Assembly: GCA_044373665.1 (NCBI GenBank)
Contig: JBIPNH010000037.1
Coordinates: 1-19,465, forward strand
Source: JABMMZ01 sp044373665
GTDB taxonomy: Bacteria > Bacteroidota > Bacteroidia > NS11-12g > UBA955
DNA: 19,465 nt
Direction: 5' to 3'
The translations under genes and the position numbers were made by a program. Within the stretch, counting starts at the first letter, position 1, and each line of letters opens with the position of its first letter. Shown here one piece after another: positions 8,384-14,478 of the stretch. The notes under the pieces were generated by a model. That model made no database searches, was not told where the DNA came from, and saw nothing but the letters and a program-made list of their open reading frames with translations.

Positions 8384-9679
8384 TTACAAACTCCAGTATT
8401 CTAGCGACTTGAATTGGCCTCTGTAGATGCCTTTTAGGTCAAGAACAAAGGTATTGTTCGTTCCAATTTTCTTGAAATAATCTTCGCTCAAGTTTTTATA
8501 TTCAAGGTGACTAACTGCGATAATAATACCATCGTATTGGGTCCCAATTTGTGGAGAAAGGTGGAATCCATATTCTTCGAATACTTCTTCAGCATCTGCT
8601 CTTGGATCTACCACATCAACATTGATGCTATAGCTTTTTAATTCTTTAACGATATCTACGATTTTGGAGTTTCTGATATCCGCTACATCTTCTTTGAAGG
8701 TTGCACCCATAATTAAGATTTTTGAATTCTTAATATTTTTATCGTTAGCGATTAATTTTTTTAAGGCAACTTTGGCAATGTGAGCCCCCATCATGTCATT
8801 GGTAAAACGACCTGCTGCTATTACTCTTGGATGAAGTCCAAGTTCCGTTGCTTTATAAGTAAGGTAGTATGGGTCAACGCCAATACAATGTCCACCTACT
8901 AAACCAGGACTGAATTTTAAAAAGTTCCATTTGGTTCCTGCAGCTTCAATTACATCGTAAGTGTTGATGTTCATTTTGTCGAATATCAAACTTAACTCAT
9001 TCATCAATGAAATGTTTAAGTCACGTTGTGTGTTTTCTATGATTTTGGCAGCTTCCGCAACTTTTAATGTAGGTGCTTTGTGAATTCCTGCTGTAATAAT
9101 TGAACCATATAAATCAGCAATTTCTTCTAAACTTTCTTCGTCACTTCCAGAAACAATTTTTAAGATTTTTGTTAGTGTATTTACCTTGTCACCTGGGTTG
9201 ATTCTCTCAGGAGAATAGCCTACTTTAAAATCAGTGTTGAATGTTAAACCACTTTCATGTTCAATAACAGGAACACAATCTTCTTCGGTACAACCTGGAT
9301 ATACTGTTGATTCAAATACAACGTAATCTCCTTTGCTTATAACTTTACCTACTGTTCTAGATGCTCCAATTAGTGGTTTTAAATCAGGGTTTTTGCCTTC
9401 ATCAATAGGGGTTGGAACTGCTACAACATAAAAAGAACAATCTTTAATGTCGTCCAAATTGTGGCTGAACGTAATATCGCAACCATCAAATTCTGAAGGT
9501 TCAACTTCTTTACTTGGGTCTTCTTTGCGTTTCAACATATCCACACGTTTGGGATTGATGTCAAAACCAACCACTTTGTATTTTTTTGCAAATTCTAGAG
9601 CAAGCGGAAGACCAACATATCCTAAACCAATGATTGCTATTGATTTTTCTTTGTTTTGTATTTGGCTGAATATACCCAT
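8384..9679 (-). CDS. Nucleotide-sugar dehydrogenase, TviB/WbpO type (UDP-HexNAc 6-dehydrogenase)
   Basis: The enzyme oxidises C6 of a UDP-sugar with two NAD+ to give the uronic acid for surface polysaccharides. From the ATG at 9679 it has 431 residues: a Rossmann motif GLGYVG (18-23) in the NAD domain, AVPTPID, the YSPERINPGDK segment, the central helix AAKIIENTQRDLNI, and the catalytic GGHCIGVDPYY with nucleophile Cys265. The wording of these segments fits the TviB/WbpO group (UDP-GlcNAc or UDP-GalNAc to the uronate) better than UDP-glucose dehydrogenase; exact substrate is inference. An upstream in-frame ATG at 9721 would add 14 hydrophobic residues but lies beyond the -7 element, so 9679 is preferred. 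It is divergent from the NodB-like gene and 66 bases upstream of dnaG, on the same strand. Confidence 0.9.
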   Translation of the reverse strand: MGIFSQIQNKEKSIAIIGLGYVGLPLALEFAKKYKVVGFDINPKRVDMLKRKEDPSKEVEPSEFDGCDITFSHNLDDIKDCSFYVVAVPTPIDEGKNPDLKPLIGASRTVGKVISKGDYVVFESTVYPGCTEEDCVPVIEHESGLTFNTDFKVGYSPERINPGDKVNTLTKILKIVSGSDEESLEEIADLYGSIITAGIHKAPTLKVAEAAKIIENTQRDLNISLMNELSLIFDKMNINTYDVIEAAGTKWNFLKFSPGLVGGHCIGVDPYYLTYKATELGLHPRVIAAGRFTNDMMGAHIAKVALKKLIANDKNIKNSKILIMGATFKEDVADIRNSKIVDIVKELKSYSINVDVVDPRADAEEVFEEYGFHLSPQIGTQYDGIIIAVSHLEYKNLSEDYFKKIGTNNTFVLDLKGIYRGQFKSLEYWSL

Positions 9680-9696
9680 TTGATTTATTAAGGGCG

Positions 9697-9727
9697 CAAA
9701 AATAACGATTAAAGTATACAAAACAAA
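9697..9727 (-). promoter_or_regulatory. Promoter of the nucleotide-sugar dehydrogenase gene
   Basis: On the minus strand TTTG (9724-9727) is followed after 19 bases by TATTTTTG (9697-9704), a full Bacteroidota promoter. The -7 element sits 17 bases before the ATG at 9679. The spacer contains one arm of the inverted repeat at 9711-9749. Confidence 0.6.
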
Positions 9728-9749
9728 AAATATCGAAGACGTATACTTT
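9711..9749. promoter_or_regulatory. Inverted repeat AAAGTATAC...GTATACTTT, possible shared operator
   Basis: AAAGTATAC at 9711-9719 and its exact reverse complement GTATACTTT at 9741-9749 are 21 bases apart, in the region between the divergent dehydrogenase and deacetylase genes. The left arm lies inside the dehydrogenase promoter spacer. A near-copy, AAAGTATAT (9794-9802), overlaps the -7 element of the deacetylase gene. The placement suits a transcription factor site acting on both genes. This is inference; the DNA is AT-rich. Confidence 0.4.
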
Positions 9750-9797
9750 TACAAACTTGTGAAGTTAAATTTGATTTTAGATTGTGTAAACTTAAAG

Positions 9798-9805
9798 TAT
9801 ATTTG
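9798..9805 (+). promoter_or_regulatory. -7 promoter element of the deacetylase-glycosyltransferase genes
   Basis: TATATTTG matches TAnnTTTG and ends four bases before the ATG at 9810, implying a leaderless or near-leaderless transcript. The nearest TTTG upstream (9770-9773) is 24 bases away, slightly long for a -33 element. Confidence 0.45.
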
Positions 9806-9809
9806 CCTA

Positions 9810-10424
9810 ATGTCTGTTTTTCAAAAAACACCTCATTGGTTAAAATCTTTGTTCCCTAGTTTGGTGTGGGAAATCCCCAATCAAGGACAGACTGTTTATC
9901 TTACATTTGATGATGGTCCGCACCCTCAAATTACCCCTTGGGTTGTGGAGCAATTGAACCAATTTCAGTTTAAAGGGACTTTTTTTTGTGTGGGTGATAA
10001 TGTTGTAAAATACCCTGAAGTGGTGTCTTTAATTCATGAAAATGGACATGCACTAGGCAATCATACAATGAACCACGTTAAGGGTTGGCAACTTAAAAAT
10101 GAGGATTATTTGGAGAATGTATCACGTTGTCATCAGGTTTTGGAATCCAACTTATTTAGGCCACCCTATGGTAGGGTAAAATGGAGTCAAGTAAAGTTGT
10201 TGAAGCCCAATTATAAAGTTGTAATGTGGTCTCTTTTATCACTCGATTATTTGAAAGGTTTGAATGTCGAAAAAAGTTTAAATGAACTCAAAAAACAAAC
10301 CAAATCTGGTTCGATTGTTGTTTTTCACGATTCCGATAAAGCAGAACAAAATCTTAAAGATTTGTTACCACCATATTTACAATTTCTTAATGATAATGGT
10401 TTTAATTGCCAGGTGATATCATGA
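9810..10424 (+). CDS. Polysaccharide deacetylase (NodB homology domain)
   Basis: This carbohydrate esterase family 4 enzyme removes N-acetyl groups from amino-sugar polymers. From ATG 9810 it has 204 residues, nearly all of them the NodB domain. Motif 1 is TFDDGP with Asp34/Asp35, motif 2 is HTMNH with metal ligands His85 and His89, motif 3 is RPPYG at 117-121, and the late catalytic motif is HDS at 173-175. All catalytic and metal positions are present. There is no obvious signal peptide; the N-terminus MSVFQKTPHWLKSLFPSLVW is only amphipathic, so it may act inside the cell or at the membrane face. A start at 9759 would add 17 residues but lies before the -7 element. The stop overlaps the glycosyltransferase start (ATGA at 10421-10424), implying coupled translation. 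Substrate is not evident. Confidence 0.93.
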   Translation: MSVFQKTPHWLKSLFPSLVWEIPNQGQTVYLTFDDGPHPQITPWVVEQLNQFQFKGTFFCVGDNVVKYPEVVSLIHENGHALGNHTMNHVKGWQLKNEDYLENVSRCHQVLESNLFRPPYGRVKWSQVKLLKPNYKVVMWSLLSLDYLKGLNVEKSLNELKKQTKSGSIVVFHDSDKAEQNLKDLLPPYLQFLNDNGFNCQVIS

Positions 10425-11524
10425 TAGAAAATCTTTGCATCTTTGTCCTTTCCATTTATTTAATTATTCAGTTTGGTGTGTTGTTTGGGTTGTTGGTTTA
10501 CAAAAAAAAGGTTTTTGTCGAATTGGTTGAATATCCCTTCATTAGTCTATTAATTGCAGCCAGAAATGAAGAAGATAAAATAGAAGATTGTTTAAAGTCT
10601 ATTGCGGCATTAAATTATCCTGCAGACAAAATAGAAGTGATCGTTGGAAATGATGCTAGTAGTGATAATACTCAAGCAATTGTTGAACGATTTATCTCTG
10701 ATAAACAAAACTTTAAATTAGTAAATTTAGATGGAACCGAAAATTCAAGTACCAAAGGCAAAGCACGTGTTTTAGCAACATTAGCACAACATGCCAAAGG
10801 CGATTATTATTTAATTACTGATGCGGATGTTGAAGTTGGGCCATTATGGGCTAAGGGGTTAATTTCTGAAATGGTACACAGTAAACTGCATTTAATAGGA
10901 GGAACTACGCATGTTAAAGCTACCTCTAAATTTGAGCAATACCAACAAGTAGATTGGTTTTATTTTATGGGTATTATTAACGTTGTTGATAGTCTTAATT
11001 ATCCATTAACTATGGTGGGAAATAATATGGCAATAAGCGCAGAGGCTTATCGCAAAGTTGGTGGATATGAAACTATTCCTTTTAGCATAACAGAAGATTA
11101 TGCCTTGTTTAATGCTATTAGAAAAGAAGGGTTTAAAACAGCTCAAGTATTTAATCAAGAGACACTAGTAAGAACCCGTGCTATAGATTCTGTTACAGGA
11201 ATATTGAAACAGCGAAAACGATGGCTTAAGGGAGGTTGGTCCTTGCCTTTTATTTATAGAATGATGATGTTTGTGTTAGGTGCTTGGTATTTTACTTTGC
11301 CATTGTTGTTTGTTTTGAATTGGAAATTAGGCTTGTTGTTCTTTTTGGTGAAAATTGTATTGCAATTGGTGCAATTACTTAAAATGTATCGACTTATTTC
11401 TCTGAGACCTCAACATTACTTTGCTATTTTTACGTATGATGTTTATTTGTTTTTTATCATGCCCTCAATCTCGCTTTACTTTATTTTGCCATTTGCCAAC
11501 ACTTGGAAAGGAAGGCGATACTAA
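10421..11524 (+). CDS. Membrane glycosyltransferase family 2 (processive-type motifs)
   Basis: The 367-residue protein begins with a hydrophobic segment (about 3-25), followed by a cytoplasmic GT-A domain: nucleotide-binding Asp78 in GNDASSD, the DAD motif Asp134-Asp136, the acceptor-site acid Asp226 in TED, and QRKRW at 264-268, the QxxRW motif of processive beta-glycan synthases. Three or four C-terminal hydrophobic segments (from about residue 285) complete the membrane topology. This pattern matches chitin, NodC, PgaC and cellulose-synthase-like enzymes, though the protein is shorter than most. It starts in the ATGA overlap with the NodB-like deacetylase, so the pair is reminiscent of NodB/NodC or PgaB/PgaC and probably makes and deacetylates an amino-sugar chain (inference). 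The TTG at 10406 is a less likely start. Family is secure; sugar and polymer are unknown. Confidence 0.9.
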   Translation: MIENLCIFVLSIYLIIQFGVLFGLLVYKKKVFVELVEYPFISLLIAARNEEDKIEDCLKSIAALNYPADKIEVIVGNDASSDNTQAIVERFISDKQNFKLVNLDGTENSSTKGKARVLATLAQHAKGDYYLITDADVEVGPLWAKGLISEMVHSKLHLIGGTTHVKATSKFEQYQQVDWFYFMGIINVVDSLNYPLTMVGNNMAISAEAYRKVGGYETIPFSITEDYALFNAIRKEGFKTAQVFNQETLVRTRAIDSVTGILKQRKRWLKGGWSLPFIYRMMMFVLGAWYFTLPLLFVLNWKLGLLFFLVKIVLQLVQLLKMYRLISLRPQHYFAIFTYDVYLFFIMPSISLYFILPFANTWKGRRY

Positions 11525-11528
11525 TAGG

Positions 11529-11576
11529 GTGTGCAATTGGTTTGGAAAGCATAAAAAATGAGGTTAAATTGCACAC
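11529..11576 (+). repeat. Inverted repeat directly before the permease GTG start
   Basis: GTGTGCAATT (11529-11538) and AATTGCACAC (11567-11576) are perfect 10-bp complements separated by 28 bases. The right arm ends at the base before the GTG start codon at 11577, and the left arm begins five bases after the glycosyltransferase stop. A hairpin here could mask translation initiation, or the repeat could be a protein-binding site. No T tract follows, so it is not a normal terminator. Confidence 0.5.
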
Positions 11577-12794
11577 GTGCATTTAAGTCGTTTTATTGCC
11601 ACAAGATTAGCTTTAGGTAAACACAAAACATTTGCTTCTTTAATTATTAAGTTGGCATGGTTTGGAGTGGGTTTAAGTGTTGCCGTAATGCTTATTGCAC
11701 TTGCCATAGTGGTGGGTTATAAGCAGCAAATTACTCAAAAAATAACTGGTTTTGGCGGACATATTGAAATTCATTCAATAGGCACAAGTGGTAATTACGA
11801 TTACGAACAATTTGAAGATACCAATCAATTTGTAAAAACGATAAAGCAATTGGAATCAGTTTCTGCAATTTTTCCTATTCTTTCTCGCCCTGCCATCATG
11901 AAAACGGATGATAATTTGGAGGGGATTGTTTTTAAAGGAGTCAATTCTATGTATGATTGGTCATACTTGGAACAGCACTTATTAAGAGGTTATTTGCCTG
12001 CCGTGAGCGATAGCTTAAGAAAAAGAGAAGTATTAATCTCAAAAATAATTGCCGATAGGCTACAACTTGATACAGGCGATAGGGTCAAAGTCTATTTCAT
12101 CAATCAGCCTGTTCGCGTTATTCCGTGTACAATTACGGGTATTTATGAAACAGGATTAGAAGAAAATGACAAAATATTTGTAATAGGTAGTCTGTTGGAA
12201 ATGCAGCGAATTTTTGCAAATAAAAAACCGCAAATTACGCACTACGAGTTAAAAGTTAAGGAATTAGAAGGATTGGAGGCGACTCATTCTGCGATAAATG
12301 AGCTGTTGCCGGTGGAACTCAGTGCCGAAAGTATAATGGATTTAAATCCTCAATTGTTTGATTGGTTGGGTTATTTGGATCAAAATATTGTTATTATATT
12401 AACCTTAATGATTGTTGTTGCTTGTATCAATATGATTACTGCTTTGTTGATACTAATCATTGAAAGAACCAATATGATAGGCATTTTAAAAGCATTGGGT
12501 TCAAGAGACAGTGTTATAAAAAAGATTTTTTTAAACCACGCTTTTTATATTTTATTAATGGGTTTGTTGTTTGGGAATGTTTTGGGAATAGGATTATGTG
12601 AATTGCAAGACAAATACAAGATTATTAAATTATCTCAAGAAACTTATTATTTATCTTATGTGCCGGTGTCATTAAGTTTGCAAAATATTCTATTCGTCAA
12701 TATTGGTACCATTATAATATGTATGATTGCCTTATTTTTGCCCGTTAGAATGGTAAATAAAATTGACCCCGTAAAAGCAATTAAGTTTAATTAA
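11577..12794 (+). CDS. FtsX-family ABC transporter permease, LolC/LolE-like
   Basis: The 405-residue inner-membrane protein has the MacB/LolC/E layout: cytoplasmic N-terminus, a transmembrane segment around residues 22-48, a large periplasmic domain (about 50-270), then three transmembrane segments at about 272-297, 318-343 and 370-392, ending with the family-type tail LPVRMVNKIDPVKAIKFN. The segment NMIGILKALGSRD is the cytosolic coupling region of FtsX permeases. Such proteins extract lipoproteins from the inner membrane or otherwise drive periplasmic events with a LolD-type ATPase, which is not next to it here. The start must be GTG 11577 because a TAA lies in frame at 11565 and no ATG intervenes; the next Met lies inside the first membrane segment. 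It follows the glycosyltransferase by 52 bases containing an inverted repeat, and abuts the TrpF-like gene. Confidence 0.85.
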   Translation: MHLSRFIATRLALGKHKTFASLIIKLAWFGVGLSVAVMLIALAIVVGYKQQITQKITGFGGHIEIHSIGTSGNYDYEQFEDTNQFVKTIKQLESVSAIFPILSRPAIMKTDDNLEGIVFKGVNSMYDWSYLEQHLLRGYLPAVSDSLRKREVLISKIIADRLQLDTGDRVKVYFINQPVRVIPCTITGIYETGLEENDKIFVIGSLLEMQRIFANKKPQITHYELKVKELEGLEATHSAINELLPVELSAESIMDLNPQLFDWLGYLDQNIVIILTLMIVVACINMITALLILIIERTNMIGILKALGSRDSVIKKIFLNHAFYILLMGLLFGNVLGIGLCELQDKYKIIKLSQETYYLSYVPVSLSLQNILFVNIGTIIICMIALFLPVRMVNKIDPVKAIKFN

Positions 12795-12795
12795 T

Positions 12796-13338
12796 ATGGA
12801 TTATCCGTTTATACTCAAATTCTCATCAATAAGTAACCTAACTGATGCCCGATATGCCGCAGGTGCATGGGCCGATTTTGTAGGGTTTTGTTTCGATCCT
12901 AGCTCCGACCACTACATAGAACCAAAGAGTGCCAAAGAAATAATTGCTTGGATTAATGGTCCCGTTGTTGTTGCTGAATTTGGAAAACAGCCCATAGAAT
13001 GGATAAAGGATTTTGTAGATGCCCTTCAAATTACTGTAATTGAATTGCCTTCCGATTATTCCGACCCAAGTGTTTTGGATTTAGGCGTTAAAATAATTTT
13101 GAGAGGAAATGATATCAATTCGCCTTTGTTTGCCAATGCAGATTTACATTTGGTAAACACAATGGAAGATTATTTGGCTGTTAAATCTGTTGCACAAAAG
13201 CCCGTATTACTTCAGGTTGCTGCAAAGCAAGATTTAAGTATTTTGGAAGGTGTGTCGCTTCAGGGGAATAAAGAATTGGTAGTTGGGATGAGCAGCTGTG
13301 AAGATTGGTCGACTATCCTTGAAGATTATTTAAATTGA
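12796..13338 (+). CDS. TrpF-like beta/alpha-barrel protein, probably non-catalytic
   Basis: The 180-residue protein resembles phosphoribosylanthranilate isomerase (TrpF). LKFSSISNLTDARYAAGAWA aligns with the TrpF opening K-[IV]-C-G-[IL]-x-N-x-x-DA, and ADFVGFCFDPSSDHYIEPK aligns with the family segment GAD-x-x-GF-x-F-x-P-x-SPRY-x. The catalytic Cys of KxCG is replaced (Ser10), the SPR motif arginine is lost (SDH), and the terminal Gly-Gly phosphate-binding segment is not recognisable. It is also about 20-25 residues shorter than usual TrpF. I therefore do not expect isomerase activity. There are no other trp genes around it. It starts one base after the permease stop, so the two are probably translated together. 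Its last 13 bases overlap the convergent trmB. Fold assignment is moderately sure; function unknown. Confidence 0.6.
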   Translation: MDYPFILKFSSISNLTDARYAAGAWADFVGFCFDPSSDHYIEPKSAKEIIAWINGPVVVAEFGKQPIEWIKDFVDALQITVIELPSDYSDPSVLDLGVKIILRGNDINSPLFANADLHLVNTMEDYLAVKSVAQKPVLLQVAAKQDLSILEGVSLQGNKELVVGMSSCEDWSTILEDYLN

Positions 13339-13970
13339 AAATTGAGGTATTTGATAGGGATATCTTTGTCTCTCCACATTCTTTCATAATAGGTTTTTAT
13401 TTTTAAGGTTTCTTGTAAGTCCTCCTTATCGTCGATATTAAACAAGAGTTCAATTATTTGGTTAGGGTAAGGTGTAAGAGTGTCAAGAGTGTATTTAAAG
13501 AGGAAATCACTGTCTGTTTTTAAGTGAACAGATTTGTTTATTCCGAGTAATAGTCTATATTTGTCTAAGAACTTTGGATTTGTAAGTCTTTGTTTTTCTC
13601 TTGTTTTTTGTGGTTGAGGGTCGGGGAATGTAATCCAAATTTCATCTATCTCACCCAATTCAAAGTAATCCATTATAAAATCAATTTGAATACGCATAAA
13701 AGCAACATTGTTTATGTTTGCTTGGATGGCTTTTTTGGCGCCTTCCCACATTCGGGCTGCTTTCACATCTATGCCAATAAAGTTTCTTTCGGGATAATGT
13801 TCGGCCAAACCAAAGCTGTATTCACCTCTTCCGCAAGCTAATTCAAGGGTTATAGGGTTGTTGTTTTTAAACACCTCTTGATGCCATTTTCCTTTCAATT
13901 GGTTTCGGGCATCGAAAGTGTTGTGAAACGATTCATATTCAGCAAATTTTTTAAGTTTATTTTTTGGCAT
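13326..13970 (-). CDS. trmB: tRNA (guanine-N7-)-methyltransferase
   Basis: TrmB methylates G46 of the tRNA variable loop at N7, using S-adenosylmethionine. The 214-residue protein has the SAM-binding motif LELACGRGEYSF (acid at Glu43, glycines 47 and 49), GIDV with Asp68 for the ribose, and the family signature TFPDPQPQK around Asp117 followed by the basic R-x-K-x-RLT segment that binds tRNA. The late TYYERMWR motif near the C-terminus is also typical. Length is normal. The ATG at 13970 gives the expected short lysine-rich N-terminus. It is transcribed toward the TrpF-like gene, overlapping it by 13 bases, and away from rpmE2. Confidence 0.95.
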   Translation of the reverse strand: MPKNKLKKFAEYESFHNTFDARNQLKGKWHQEVFKNNNPITLELACGRGEYSFGLAEHYPERNFIGIDVKAARMWEGAKKAIQANINNVAFMRIQIDFIMDYFELGEIDEIWITFPDPQPQKTREKQRLTNPKFLDKYRLLLGINKSVHLKTDSDFLFKYTLDTLTPYPNQIIELLFNIDDKEDLQETLKIKTYYERMWRDKDIPIKYLNFQFK

Positions 13971-13983
13971 TATCGAAAGGGTG

Positions 13984-13991
13984 CAAAAATA
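13984..13991 (-). promoter_or_regulatory. -7 promoter element of trmB
   Basis: The minus strand reads TATTTTTG, a match to TAnnTTTG, 13 bases before the trmB ATG. No good TTTG at the usual -33 distance was seen (a TTTC lies 16 bases upstream). Confidence 0.4.
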
Positions 13992-14093
13992 GATAAATAA
14001 CTAATTTGAAAGTAAGAATGGTGTAAGCTTTTTTTCGAAATAGAGTGAATAAAAACAGGAGGGTTTATTTATTTTCGGTTTTTTGGAAAAATA

Positions 14094-14125
14094 TTTGGCA
14101 GAATAAAAAATTCGATTTACTTTTG
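14094..14125 (+). promoter_or_regulatory. Promoter of rpmE2
   Basis: TTTG at 14094-14097 and TACTTTTG at 14118-14125 are separated by 20 bases, the best consensus promoter in the window. The ATG is 22 bases after the -7 element, giving a short A-rich leader without a Shine-Dalgarno sequence, as is common for ribosomal protein genes in this phylum. Confidence 0.7.
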
Positions 14126-14147
14126 CACTCCCAAATAAAAATAATTT

Positions 14148-14393
14148 ATGAAAGAAGGTATCCACCCAAGCAATTACCGTTTTGTTATATTTAAAGATTT
14201 AACCAGCGAGCATTCTTTTTTAACACGTAGTTGTGTTGAAACCAAAGAAACTGCAAAATGGGAAGATGGAAATGAATATCCATTATATAAATTAGAGATT
14301 TCAGACAAAAGTCATCCGTTCTTTACAGGAAAACAAACACTTGTTGATACAGCAGGTAGAATTGAGAAATTCCGTAGACGTTACGAAAAATAA
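14148..14393 (+). CDS. rpmE2: 50S ribosomal protein L31, type B
   Basis: This 81-residue protein of the large ribosomal subunit opens MKEGIHPSNYRFVIFKDLTS. It has the SHPFFTGKQ segment and the basic tail GRIEKFRRRYEK diagnostic of L31. The C-x-x-C zinc motif of type A is absent and only one Cys is present, which defines type B, the zinc-independent form. It is a single-gene unit with its own promoter and an intrinsic terminator. In many genomes type B is the zinc-starvation paralogue, but in Bacteroidota it is generally the main L31. I see no Zur-like palindrome upstream. Confidence 0.97.
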   Translation: MKEGIHPSNYRFVIFKDLTSEHSFLTRSCVETKETAKWEDGNEYPLYKLEISDKSHPFFTGKQTLVDTAGRIEKFRRRYEK

Positions 14394-14412
14394 TACTGTT
14401 TTTAAAACAATT

Positions 14413-14446
14413 AAAATCCCACTTATTACTAGTGGGATTTTTTTTT
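14413..14446 (+). terminator. Intrinsic terminator after rpmE2
   Basis: AAAATCCCACT (14413-14423) and AGTGGGATTTT (14431-14441) form a perfect 11-bp stem with a 7-base loop, followed by an unbroken T tract to 14446. It lies 20 bases after the rpmE2 stop. Confidence 0.92.
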
Positions 14447-14478
14447 CTCTCACATTTTGATTTACTTTGAACCATATA

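Noticed and set aside
12796..13338. Functional phosphoribosylanthranilate isomerase (trpF)
   Set aside because: The catalytic cysteine and phosphate-binding segments are missing and no other trp gene is nearby.
14467..14478. TTG start for the GlmU-like gene
   Set aside because: It lies within the -7-like element, and ATGs at 14479 and 14488 give the family-like N-terminus.
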